DNA of 64,000 bases from Osedax fenrisi (GCA_964019155.1 OZ025243.1:86218411-86282410), one strand, 5' to 3'. Positions 33,920 through 45,135 are shown, counted from the first letter of the stretch. The notes: generated by a model not told the origin, from the letters alone. Numbers and translations are program-made.

Positions 33920-34137
33920 ATTGATTGATAATTTATTTAAGCAAATACATAGCCGAAAATATAATCGAAAGTATAAAGTATAAATATTTGCTAACGATAA
34001 CATACGTTATAGAAATAAATAAAGAATAATACGAAATTAAAAAATTAAGGAAATTAAAACGTTTTACAGTTACCGTAAAAATAAACGAAAAACAATCGAA
34101 AGTAGAAATAAATCATATAGTAATTATAAACGAAAAA
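33920..34137 (-). mobile_element. LINE-A, very short 3' end copy
   Basis: Minus strand; starts with the ATCAATGATATT-type tail junction and runs through GCTATGTATTTGCTTAAAT into the TTTCGATTGTTTTTCG block of the LINE-A 3' UTR. It is truncated after about 215 bp. Confidence 0.85.
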
Positions 34138-34139
34138 TC

Positions 34140-35185
34140 ATTATCTTTTTAAATTTGTAATCTTTACAAATAATTCATTTTTTTAAGATTTTAAAGTTTC
34201 GAAGGTTTGAGTAGAATGGGTGCGCGGTTATACCTACGATAGACCGCACGATAATCTTTACATTAACATCACAATCATATACTGACAACTTAATAACATG
34301 TTGTTTAACTTTGAAAATGTGTGAAAAAATCACAAATATAATAAAAACAAAGAAAATTAACGGAAATATAATGAATTTATTTCAATAGTATTTGGTATAT
34401 TTAAATATATATTGATTAAAAATAATAATTTACAAAGTTAATTATATAATAATCATTTATTAAAAGAGTAATTAAATGATTTTATTCTATTTAAGTCTTT
34501 TATATCCCTTTTATCTTCCATCGTCAACATATTCTGATTAAATCACTCTCCTTGATATTCACTATATAAATAATTATTAATAAAATAATATATATATATA
34601 GAAAATTATTATTATCATAATGGTTCTAAAAATACAGATAAGTAACGATGAAATCAGTGTGTACGTACATGAGTACTCATATAAAGATGAATTAGTACAT
34701 TAATACATTAATACATTAATACATAATACGTATTATGTACATAAGCAAATTTGCTTCATATCATGTACAATCTATCATATTCTAAATCCCGCGGATATAT
34801 TTCGTTATAATAATATATACTTTACTTTTCTTGTGTACTACTCTCGAAGATTTTAATTTCGGTATATACCATATGGTTATCAAGTGTTCACTGATATGAG
34901 GGAATGCCACCTGCTAGGTAAGATATGGACATCACAATGTGAGGATTATAGCCACAGTATCTTCGCATACAATATAATGGCTGATCATTATAATGCATCT
35001 CTGCAGAGATATCCATGGATACTGGGTCCTATTAAAAAGCTATCTAACCCTTGTTAACTATCTAGGTTTAAAACCACTCCACCGAAAGAGCTTTCAGAAG
35101 AATACTAAATAAATATCTGAGGCTTCTACATAGGTTTGACCAATTGTATTACGAAGTCGATAATATATCTTAATTATGTATATTC
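34140..35185. other. No gene seen; mixed unique sequence
   Basis: Around 34860-35160 the base composition is more balanced than in the flanks, but no open frame or family signature is evident. Confidence 0.4.
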
Positions 35186-35189
35186 TATA

Positions 35190-35520
35190 GGTGGCTAGAT
35201 AGAACGGTAAGAGTGCGTTGGATTGTGTTAGAGAGGTTGATAAGAACGGGACGCTAACGATCTAGATCTCGTGCTGAACTGTGATGTAAACTAGTTGAGT
35301 GGAAACATGAGTCCGAGTATAGAGTCTTATGATAAGACTCTTATCGCATGGGGCCGGTTGTTCACTTTCAAAGCACGTCTAATTATGTTCATATTAGTAA
35401 CAAAATTCGTTTTTTTTATTAATGACATTTCACCTATACAGTTTTATACTACACGCGCGGGTGCTACGGATGAATGTACTATGAAGGCTCATCTGCAGCT
35501 ATGAAAGTAAGTTAATATAA
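35190..35520 (+). repeat. Possible SINE with AAGT tail
   Basis: GGTGGCTAGATAGAACGGTA then AGAGTGCGTTGGATTGTG then GAGAGGTTGATAAGAACGGG resembles a decayed tRNA (A-box-like then B-box-like text). About 250 bp of non-coding body follows, ending GAAAGTAAGTTAA. The tail type matches that of LINEs at 26690, 32281 and 35870, which could have mobilised it. Confidence 0.35.
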
Positions 35521-35677
35521 ACAATAATACTAATGCTACTAATGATACGTCAGCGGGTAAGATATTGTGGTGGCGATCTTAGAATAACCGTGTTAGGTTA
35601 CTAGTAGCGTAGCCTAGCGATGGATATTCTAAATCCTACATTACTCTGAATGACATTTATTCGGTATATTCGGTATG

Positions 35678-35885
35678 ATCATTTGCCCTCTCTGCCCCTT
35701 ACCACTGGAACTCCCTGTCCAATCACCTACGAACAAACACATCAACTCCCTCCTTTAAACGCCACCTTAAGACTTATTATTTCTCCCTTGCCTTCCCTCC
35801 CATTCAATAATTCCCTCCCACGGACGGCCGATTGCTAACGCACTGATGCAGTCCCTAAACCAAAAAAGTAAAACTAAGTAAGTAT
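35678..35885 (+). pseudogene. LINE 3' end with AAGT tail, copy 2
   Basis: Reads FALSAPYHWNSL, then NHLRTNTSTPSFKRHLKTYY then FSLAFPPIQ and a stop, the normal C-terminus of an L2/CR1-like RT protein. A short 3' UTR with GGACGGCCGATTGCT follows, then AAGTAAAACTAAGTAAGT. It is the better-preserved homologue of 26483-26700. Confidence 0.75.
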
Positions 35886-35916
35886 ACGCGTATTAATGTG
35901 TGAACCATGTTCACAA

Positions 35917-36390
35917 TCGCCTATACTGTTAAGTATTAGGATACAGCGAATGCCTTTTTAGGGTGTAAGTAGTGTCCCCGATTAGGGTACAATTTGAATA
36001 AATACGACCAGTACCCTCAAAATGATCAAACGTTACCCTAAAGAATATTAGCTGTTTGTACCCTAATTATATGATACCGTGTACACTAATGCAATTGTAT
36101 GATATATAACGTAATTGAATAGCATGATATGTACACTTAATAGTCACGTACCCTAATATTTAACATAGCTGTACCCTAATAAATATATAGAGTGTACCCT
36201 AATGCATGTAATATTCATGTACCCTAATATTTAACATATATGTACCCTAATAAATATGTATATTGTACCCTAGTGAGTTTAAAAGTCGGGTACCCTATTT
36301 AGGGTACACGGCAAATGTTGCTGATATTTAACGATATGTACCCTATAAATTGAATTCGTTGTACCCTAATTATTAACAGTGTAGGCTATC
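35917..36390. mobile_element. Palindromic MITE built from phased GTACCCTAAT repeats
   Basis: The left end CGCCTATACTGTTAAGTATT and the right end in reverse complement, AGCCTACACTGTTAATAATT, both run on into AGGRTAC. The TIR is about 80% identical over 30 bp. Inside, the decamer GTACCCTAAT (with variants) starts at 36148, 36171, 36194, 36219, 36242, 36265, 36290, 36338 and 36361; earlier degenerate copies are at 36011, 36033, 36058, 36081 and 36131. Near the left end the motif is inverted (ATTAGGGTAC at 35981-35990). Spacing is 23, 23, 25 repeated. A TA duplication is possible. No coding frame. Confidence 0.65.
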
Positions 36391-36399
36391 GGATGGGTC

Positions 36400-36748
36400 A
36401 AGACTATTTCAGCTAAGGAAAAGGTAAATACTAGGTGTATTGGTTGAGGATAACTGACCAATGCGGCTATCGATAAGTTGCAAACCTACCACAGTATACT
36501 GTATATATAGGTGATATATGAAACCTACTTCATTATAGGTACTATATTTTATGTATACATTTCGAAATGCATATCATATTCTATAGTGAAAATATTATCC
36601 ATTTATCTAATAAGAGTGCTCGAATATGTTCTACTCGCTAGCACACTATATCAAGTGATGTTAAGCTGTAGCAGCAGTATTGGGGAGATTGGTATTTTAA
36701 CAAAGAAATAGCCGAAACTAGTTCAACTTATAATGCTAACCAATATGT

Positions 36749-36779
<31 letters not shown>

Positions 36780-37734
36780 TTATATTCAGTCTTCGAACGA
36801 TCTTGTGTTGTAGACAACTTAGCTCTTTACATAAATGAGAAATTCCAGGCGTGTGTGTAGCCGGTAATGAGAGAATGACTAATCAAGAGATGTTTAAGTC
36901 ACGTGTCTATGAACAAGGTTACTAAAATGCTAATAAGAGCCTTCATACTGTGATACAGTCTATAACATAGAATATAACTATACAATATTCAATACAGTGT
37001 GTTAATTTATTTGTTTATTTTATAGAAGAATTGTATTACTGTCAACCCTGAGAGCTACGATTGCAAAAGCTATCATGACCTTCAGCCATGGTGAGCGATA
37101 CTATTTAGAGTTATGTCAGGTGACCTGAATATATCTATCGGCTCGGTATATGTATGAATCATCTTCACTGATGCCAAGAGAATGGACTATATTAAGAGGA
37201 AGATGCATAACAAGTCTTTGAAAAGAAAAGTCATCTATTATATAAAATTGATCCATATATGCTTCTGGCTCTATAGATATTCCCAAATAAAATATCTATA
37301 ATACAAATGTTGATTTCTTATATATTTCATAGATAAATCATGTACGTCATAAACCATATACGTTATATAGTTAGTTTACATATGTGTATCTAGTGTTTAA
37401 CATTGTTTAGTACAAATATACAAAATATTACGTTATATTTCAATATTAATGTACTCAATAACTTTATTTTGTGATACTAAATATTACTAAAACATATATA
37501 AATTATTTATAATTTAACATTTATTGATAAACAAAATACAAGGGTTATTATATATGGATAAATTAATTATTACAATATAGTACATAAACATAATATATAT
37601 ATATGGCATTATGTAGACTGAAATCAATATTTAGCTTGTACATATATTAACAAAATATTACTTTATACTTCAACATTAATTTACTTAGTAACTTTGTGTA
37701 TGATAACTAATGACATAACAACTGTGTAGATCAA
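36400..37734. other. No gene seen
   Basis: AT-rich, with a TA tract at 36749-36776 and GC-richer patches at 36840-36960 and 37030-37240 that carry no domain I recognise. Confidence 0.45.
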
Positions 37735-37916
37735 ATGTCCTTCAATGCGCTAGCATTTTAGGCATTCATAGTGTTAACGAGATCCGATCATTTATTCATA
37801 CACAATTATATGAGATCACTTCTAAATATAATACTATTTTAATACTTATTCTATTGATCCGGCTAGTCCGTCTGATGCCCATGTTTTACTACCTGTGTAT
37901 ATGAAGCATTAACCAA

Positions 37917-37925
<9 letters not shown>
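37735..37925 (-). repeat. SINE copy with decayed tRNA head, minus strand
   Basis: The minus strand reads AAGTTGGTTAATGCTTC (A-box region) and GCATCAGAC, then the body AATAAATGATCGGATCTCGTT and GAATGCCTAAAA. It is the same body as the plus-strand SINE at 41427-41690. Confidence 0.6.
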
Positions 37926-37952
<27 letters not shown>

Positions 37953-38011
37953 CAAATATTACTGCCTGTTTTTATCAGTTAGCTAATTATATATATATAT
38001 ATATATATATA
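37919..38011. repeat. (TA)n tracts flanking a SINE-head-like piece
   Basis: TA runs at 37919-37950 and 37988-38011. Between them is ACTGCCTGTTTTTATCAGTT, which matches the first 20 bases of the SINE at 41427 apart from a few changes. Confidence 0.65.
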
Positions 38012-38059
38012 GTACTAATACCAAATATATAAATATATTAAAATTAAAATAGTTTCGTT

Positions 38060-38720
38060 AAAATACACACACGCTACTGCGCACGCGCGAGATTACATAA
38101 CTCCACGCCGCGATGACGTAACGTGAGGTTATCGCGTATTCTCACGCATTCTCGCGTATTCTCGCGCAATCTCGTACCGAAACAAACGATATTATCTCCA
38201 TCCGCGAAGAAGAGATACAAGTACTCGTTCGGTCGTGCGCCTGCTCCCAGATATCATAAACCAAATACACGTAACGACGAAGTAGCCGCCATTTAATTCA
38301 AACCGGATGTGACACCCCTAGCGACCGTTATACGCGGCAGCGATGGCGGCGGTGACTCATCCTCTAGGTAGACGCGTTTTTCTGTATATCTACCCATACA
38401 TCACCGATGTCGGCGTAAACAGGAAAACGGGGCGTGTCGACGAGTATTAGGGGCGTGTCCGATAATAACGGACAACGTATAAACGAGGACAATTTATCCG
38501 TATAAACGATGGGCGAACGTATTATTAACGCCCGTATACTTCACAGTTAACTAGCGTAGAGGTCACCTTCCTTACGTAACCTTACGTAATCGGAATGACC
38601 TAATCACTCGTAGAGGCGGTAGTAGTAGTAGTAATAATAGGGAAGGCTATCGCGTATCCATAGTATCATCATAAAGACAAACACACGCGTTTCTTTGTCC
38701 ACCACGTGATCTACTAACCA
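38060..38720. promoter_or_regulatory. CpG-rich island, candidate promoter or enhancer
   Basis: About 650 bp of CpG-dense sequence in otherwise very AT-rich DNA. Recognisable vertebrate/animal-type sites: NRF1-like TGCGCACGCGC (38078-38088), CRE-like TGACGTAA (38114-38121), YY1-like GCCGCCATTT (38285-38294) and GATGGCGGC (38342-38350), ETS-like ACCGGATGT (38302-38310), AP-1 TGACTCA (38353-38359), two GGGGCGTGTC KLF-like sites 21 bp apart (38429, 38450), two TTACGTAA PAR-bZIP palindromes 10 bp apart (38572, 38582) bracketed by AGGTCA half-sites (38560, 38596), and an E-box CACGTG (38703-38708). A 10-bp CGCGTATTCT-type repeat occurs four times at 38133-38172. No long frame is present. The transcribed direction is unknown. 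Confidence 0.6.
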
Positions 38721-39029
38721 GGTTTCGTTGATACTCATTTATTACACGATGTTATTTTATATAATAATCATATTTATTATATTTATATTTTTATATTTAT
38801 CATTTATTATATAATAATAATATAAACTATTTATTAAAAAAATTATCATACTACTAATAAGTATAACTTAAATTAATAATAATATAATATAAATATATAA
38901 TATTTGTATTTAATCTACATATATAGTATGATAAATTAATTAAGTATGCTTAATAAATTAAAATAGTTCAATAAGTACTGAGATACAATGGTATACATAT
39001 TTTTGTTAATTGTTTTATTTTAGTGAAGT

Positions 39030-39145
39030 CCTTTCTCACATCTAGGAACTTAGATAAGGTTTTTTTAAATTATAACCTTATTACTATAATAAGATCACTT
39101 CTAAATATTATTTAAGACCTATTTTAATGGTCCGAGTGATTATAC
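39030..39145 (-). repeat. SINE body fragment, minus strand
   Basis: Shares AGTCCTTTCTCACATCTAGG-like text, then TTATAACC, then ATAAGATCACTTCTAAATAT and TTAAGACCTATTTTAATGG with the other SINE bodies. The tRNA head and middle are missing. Confidence 0.6.
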
Positions 39146-39683
39146 GTGTTATATATAAATGTAACTACTAGTATATTTATAAAGAGTTTTATAAATATAT
39201 ATATATATATAATTTCCTTCAGTATATATATATATATATATATATAGATACCTAACTCATTACAATAATATTAACTAGATATAGTTATATATCCTATATA
39301 ACTATATAACTGATTTAACTTGTTGAATTTATATTTATTTTTAGTTAAATGCAGTAATATTGAATGTAGATTTTAAGAAATATCGTTTGTTATTAGTACG
39401 TTCACCGATACATAGGAATATTTTAATGGGAGAATAGTGTGTAAGATAATTATGTTATTAATTACGAGGGCATGCTTCGTAATTATTAGTTTAGAAGTAT
39501 ACCAAGTTATACGAGTCAAGAGTATGAGTAATTTAAATTTGGAAGGATAATATGTATGGGTAGAGTGAGGAGGTAGAAGCTAATTAAACCTGGTGGGGTA
39601 TAGTTTGTTACTAATACGGATGTTTAATCAGCACTGTACGAATGAGGACATTCTTTAGTTGATTACAAGTTTGTATTGTTAGG

Positions 39684-39953
39684 GAGACCTTTCATCCCAT
39701 CCAGGAAGTTAGATGAAGATTTAATTTATAACCCGTGTGCATAACAAATTTAATTTATAACTCACATACTGTGCCCATAATTTCTCTTCGAAGGGTTATA
39801 ATATTAAGGCATCCATTGTTTTAATGAGAGCCAATCATTATTTTATACACATTTATATAAGATAACTTCTAACTATTATATTAATACCTATTTTATTGGT
39901 AAGGAAGATGATGTTTGTGTCTGATACCTTAACCAACTGAGTTATATAGGCCG
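39684..39953 (-). repeat. SINE copy with tRNA-like head, minus strand
   Basis: The minus strand begins CGGCCTATATAACTCAGTTG then GTTAAGGTATCAGAC, a clear tRNA A-box region; the B box is lost. The body follows with ATCTTATATAAATGTGTATA, TGATTGGCTCTCATTAAAAC, ATGGATGCCTTAATATTATA and ACTTCCTGGATGGGATGAAA. Confidence 0.75.
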
Positions 39954-40029
39954 TTATTTTATATCAACATATATCAGTAAATTATCAGATAATATTTCAA
40001 GTTATAAAGAATAAATGGAATATATGGAA

Positions 40030-41400
40030 TAATCGATATATGGAATAAAGGGTGTATATTACCTTTACCAAATAAGGGAGATCTGAGCTCTACAAACAAC
40101 AGTCGTGGCATTACTTTAACATGCATACTATGCATTGCATAGCTGCAAAGATATACAATATAATGTTACTAAATAGAATAAGGCCTGCGGTAGATATCAT
40201 ATTACGAACAAATCAGAACGGTTTTATAACTAATAGATCTACCTCTGGGCAAATACTTACGGTTAGAAGAATTATGGAAGGCGCAAATGCAAAAAATCTG
40301 ACAGCTACTATCTTTTTCATCGATTTCTCCAAAGCTTTCGATGCCATACATCTTGGAAAGATGGCAGAGATACTCAATGCGTACGCCGTACGGTATACCA
40401 GATAAAATAATAAGTGCTATTATGATAGCATACACAAATACAATGTGAGAACTGACGATGGTGATACTGGCTTTATAAACATATCGGATGGAGTTTTACA
40501 ATGTAATACACTTGCTCCTTTTCTTTTCATAATTTTTCTTGACTATGTTTTGAAGAAAGCATTAGACCGAAATAATGATCTTGGGTTTACCCTCATTGAG
40601 AGAAGGAGCAAAATATATCCTGCAATACAAATTACAGATGTTTACATGCGGATGATCTAGATATAGGTAGTACCCGATAAAACCAAAGAAGCAATAATAC
40701 TTTTACATAAAATTGAAAAGGCTGCAAAAGAAATTGGGCTATCTATAAATACGGAAAGACAAAATTAATCAGTATAAATCAATGAATGTTGTTATAAAAA
40801 GCCTAAACGGTAAGAATATTAAAGAAGTTTCTGATTTTAAGTATCTTGTGAGCTACATCCAGTCAACTGAAAAATATATCAATATAAGATTAGCTAAAGG
40901 CTGGGCAGCCTTAAATGAGATTAACTCTATATGGAAAGCTTGACTACCTGATAATATGAAAAGAAACTTTTTCAGAACAACTGTTGAGTCTGTGTTAATA
41001 TATGGTTATGTTAGGACTATGCTGTACTCTAACAAAAGCGCTTGATAAAATTATCAATGGAAATTATACTCGAATGTTGTCTACCATCCTAAATAGATCT
41101 TGGAAAGATCATCCAAACAATAAAGAGATATACGGAAATATACCGGACATTTGCACATCGATAAGACAGCAAAGATTGCGTTTTCTGGTCACTGTTGGAG
41201 ATCCAAATTGGAACTGACATCGGATGTTATAATCTGGCAACCTACTCATGGTAACAGAAAAAGAGGTCGACCCCGCAGGACCTACGTCGATCAGCTGGTG
41301 GATGATATACTCTGTGATGATAATGAAATAAAAAAGGCGATGAAAGATAGAGATGGTTGGAGGAAGATAGTCAAAAATTATCGAGCAAGCTCGACATGAT
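40030..41400 (+). pseudogene. RTE-like LINE reverse transcriptase, broken copy
   Basis: A relative of the intact frame at 30395-32284, in at least five frames. It has AAKIYNIMLLNRIRP, NQNGFITNRSTSGQ and FFIDFSKAFDAI (palm Asp intact) at 40121-40405; DGVLQCNTLAPFLF (G to C in QG) at 40487-40520; a lost YADD, with only ITD then DD remnants near 40640; LTKALDKIINGNYTRML at 41010-41090; and HGNRKRGRPRRTYVD, then MKDRDGWRKIVKN, at 41245-41380. It ends at 41398. The endonuclease is absent. It appears to be a different, older lineage of the same clade. Confidence 0.8.
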
Positions 41401-41404
41401 TTAA

Positions 41405-41426
41405 TATATATATATATATATATATA
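41405..41426. repeat. Short (TA)n between a LINE end and a SINE head
   Basis: About 11 TA units directly between the end of the RTE-like copy and the start of the SINE. Confidence 0.85.
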
Positions 41427-41690
41427 ACTGCCTGTTTTGCACAGTTGGATAAGGCGTCAGACCCACAAGGAATAGTATACTGGTTAAAGTCCCATTCGTA
41501 CCATTACAATTGGTCTTAACATAATATTGAGAAGTTATCTTATATAATGTTGTCTAAATAAATGATCGGCTTTCGTTAAAACAATGGATGCATTAATACG
41601 AGAACGGCATTATATATACATGAGAGCCATGTGGTTATAAGTGAACACTTCATGTAAGTTCCTGGATGCGATGAAAACCTCCACTAAAAT
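41427..41690 (+). repeat. tRNA-headed SINE, best copy
   Basis: The head (41427-41503) contains an A-box region CACAGTTGGATAAGGCGTCA and a B-box-like GGTTAAAGTCCC (41482-41493) about 30 bases further on, the spacing of a tRNA promoter. The body has TATCTTATATAATGTTGTCT, AATAAATGATCGGC, TTAAAACAATGGATGCATTA, TGTGGTTATAAGTGAACA and AAGTTCCTGGATGCGATGAA. Other copies lie at 37735-37925, 39030-39145, 39684-39953 and 63271-63480. It is a pol III-type retroposon with no coding capacity. Confidence 0.75.
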
Positions 41691-41699
41691 AATAATAAC

Positions 41700-42576
41700 A
41701 AAATATGTACATATATGCATATACATATATAACCTATATGTTATATATGTTTAAATATAATATTTAATATAAAGATGTCCATGCATACATACGTAATAGA
41801 TAATATCTATAGCCTATATATATATAAGATGAACGGACCATTACAGGATTGGAAGTTCATATTTAAAATCTCTTAGTTAAGGAAGATTTTACGAATAAAT
41901 ATATGTATGAATATGAATGACTATTAATAAAAATGAATTCATTTTGATTATTTTTTTTCGAATATTATAATTTATTGTAAAATATATTATGATTAAGTTG
42001 GTTTTTTAATGATGGTTAGATTTTAATAAGTATATAATCAAATAATATTATCTGAAATGTTTCAGCAGGATAAATTCCTCATACACCCGTATATAGTGTA
42101 TGTCCAGGCACAGTGTATCAATACTCTGCAGAGATGGTGATTAGGTAGTAAATCTAAATAAACACACCGCTTTTTAATGTCTTTGTTATACTAATAAAAT
42201 CCCGTTAGGATCAAAACAGATCATAAATAAAATTATACTAGAAATGATGAAGTCAATGTTAGAATAAGGTTATACGTATTATGTGTGTATAATTCACTGC
42301 AACATGGAAAATATATCATACATATAATTAAATATTATTAAAATTATAAATTAATTAAAAATAAGTGAATATTTAATTGTCGTTATATACAAGTTATAAC
42401 GAGTATATATCATTGAACTACGTGTATTCACTAAGTTGAAAATATGCCATTAGGAAATTTAAAAAAGGAGATGTATATATTAAACGATATGTATATGTAA
42501 ACATTATATGCATACATGTATATATATATATAATACATATATAATAATTATAGTATATTCATATAGTATAGGTATA
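41700..42576. other. No gene seen
   Basis: AT-rich with a few GC-richer patches (42060-42210). No clear family signature. Confidence 0.45.
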
Positions 42577-43014
42577 TATTTATACAGGCCCGTATCCACG
42601 GGGGGGGGGGCCTGCGGGGGCAAGGCCCCCCCCCTGAGATCGGCTAGGCCCCCCCTGAGATTAGGTAGGCCCCTAAAACTTTTTTCATATTAAGTTTTTT
42701 CATATAGTATTTACTAGATATTCAATTATATTTATATTTTTATTTTATAATTTTATTTATATTATATTTATTTATTAGAATGTATGTGTTTTAGTCATAT
42801 AAATTATAGTGAGGATCCAATTCAGTATTTATGGTTTGATAAAATATTTTCTAAAAGTATGATAAATATTAAAAATAAATTTTAATAATTTAATTTCATC
42901 TGATTTCGGAAATGTTTGTCCTAAATGTACAAGTGGTAGAGAAATTTTTGAAATAAAAAAGAATATTTACCGATAATATATATTTTTATATATTATATAT
43001 ATATATATATATAT

Positions 43015-45135
43015 ACAAAATAATGCAAAAGCTATTACTGAGACTTGGTTAACTACTGATGATTCTGCTCTTGCTTCCCAACTTACCTCTGATTATTTTT
43101 AAGTATTGCTTGCTAATAGGTCTACATCACATCGTCGTGTTGCTTGGCTATGTTATTCCCATCGGAACTTAAGATTATTTCGTCATCCACCCATGTTTAT
43201 CTTAATATGAAATTATGATCTGTAATTTTCAGTTTCTTTCATTATTTACCATTATAATTCTACTTATCTACCGTCCACCTTCATCTAGCCTATTGAGTTT
43301 CTTAGCTGACCCATCGATATAAAGAAAGTTTCTTTATATGAAACTTTCTTTATATCGATGAGCTGACCTCTCTTCTATTTTAGAATGTTTTACATCAGTT
43401 AACACGGTAATCTTGGTGATTTTAATATTCAAATTAATAATGAAAATCATGCTTCCTTATATCTGAATTAACTTATATTTGATTATTCTCTGACGCAATA
43501 TGTTGTATTTACTATTAACACTAATAGTAATAATATTTATTTTTTATTATATCTAGCTGATTCTAAATTAATTTCATATTCCACTTAAAGTTCTCTAATA
43601 TCTGATCACTTTATCATATTATTTGATTTGAACTTGCCGGTGATACAAATTAATCGACCTTCTAGATAGTTTCGGAAAATCTCCTATAAAAAATCTCCTG
43701 TTAACTCTGTATTCCATCAACTCAACAACAGTATATCTTCTGATTTGTCTACACTTTTTGATTATTTTAATTTGGCATTATCTCATTCGCTTGATATTGT
43801 TGTACCCTCCATTAATCTTATCAACCGAACTTATTCTAAGTTTTCCTGGTTTAATACTGAGCTTATTAAATTAATGTAACTACTTCGTAGACTACAACGT
43901 AAATATACATCCTCTAAATTTTAATCTGATCTTATTTCCTTTAAAGTTTTCGATTGATTTACAAGAAAAAAACTTCTCTACCAAATCGTCATACTTTACT
44001 GATATGCTCGGTAGTTATGGAATATCTTCTAAACAAGCTTATAAATTATCTTTCACCTTAGTATGTAAAACCCAGACCAAGCATATTCCGGACCAACCTG
44101 ATTTAGTTAGTTGTTCATTGTTTGCCAATTTCTTCCAACAAAGAGTTTCTAGAATTATCAATGTACATCCAAACATCAACTCGTCACGACTCAATCTCAA
44201 TTTAATATCCACTCATAATCACTGTTCATGTGTTTCGCTTCCCACACATGACATTGCACTCTCTTTGATGACATCCTTGAAAACCAATTCCCCCTTGATC
44301 ATATGTCACTCAATCTACTTCGTTCATTATCACCATATTTTAGTGGACTTATCGCGTAAATCATTCATATATCTATTATATAATCTATTTTTCCACACTC
44401 AATGAAATATTTATAGATTATTCCGATTTAAAAAAAAGAACTCTTGATCAATCTAATTTATCAAGTTATAGTCCAATATCCCAGTTATCATCCATATATA
44501 AGACCTCAGAACGAGTTGTGTTCACTCAACTTATTAATTATAGTATGTCCAATGCTATTGTTGATATATCAAAGTGCGTATCTTCCTCGTCGTAGTACCG
44601 AAGCAGCCATTACTTTAATCATTAATGATATTCTCATATAGTTTGATAATAAAGCACCATGATATATCGTACTACTATACGTATCTAGTGCTTTTGATAC
44701 TCTCGATCACAATATTATTTCTATTGGACTTAATGAAATTGGAATAAATTATCAAGTTTACGGTTGGTTTATGTATATTGTTTCATCTAGAACATATTCG
44801 GTGAATATTAACTACTCGTTGTCTCCTCCTTATTTTAACATACATGGTGTTCCACGAGGCTCTGCTATTGGCCCTATATTGTACATTATTTATATTCTTC
44901 CTATAAAATCAATTTTCCACAAATATCCTAATATTAACTATCATTTATGCTAACTATCCTTTATGCCGATAATCTTCAGATATATAGCCATTTTCTAGTT
45001 CTAGTGAGTATGGCATGATTCAAATATCTATGTTTAATTGTATTACTGATCTCACTCATTGGTTCTCTCATAACACCATTTCCTCAAATATGACTAAAAA
45101 TAATACTATCATATTCTCAAGACACAGTTAACTGT
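43015..45135 (+). pseudogene. LINE fragment inside the hAT-like element
   Basis: An endonuclease start AITETWLTTDDSALASQLTS (43034-43090), then LGDFNIQI near 43410-43440, ISDHFII near 43600, a linker, then the RT in pieces: SRSSFDTLDH-like text (44690), HGVPRGSAIGPILYIIY (44844-44893), and LYADN instead of YADD (near 44960). It ends around NNTIIFSRHS (45105-45125). Both the 5' start and the C-terminus are missing, unlike an ordinary LINE insertion, which keeps its 3' end. It is in many frames and inactive. Confidence 0.75.
43304..43368. repeat. 49-bp palindromic insertion with 8-bp target duplication
   Basis: Two exact AGCTGACC octamers (43304-43311, 43361-43368) flank a hairpin sequence. 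The arms are 21 bases each (43312-43332 and 43340-43360), perfectly complementary, with a 7-base loop TTTATAT. Deleting the hairpin and one octamer restores the LINE frame FLADLSSILEC, so this is a real insertion into LINE coding sequence. Confidence 0.85.

Noticed and set aside
36011..36370. CRISPR-like array (conserved repeat with variable spacers)
   Set aside because: Repeats are only 10 bp, spacers 13-15 bp and AT-rich, the setting is a eukaryotic transposon-rich region, and no cas genes are present. Inverted copies and TIRs point to a MITE.
36011..36370. Interstitial telomere array, because of CCCTAA
   Set aside because: The hexamer is not in tandem; it occurs once per 23-25 bp within a longer conserved decamer.
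41427..41503. Functional tRNA gene
   Set aside because: The stems are too poorly paired and the same head and body recur as a dispersed repeat, so it is a SINE head.
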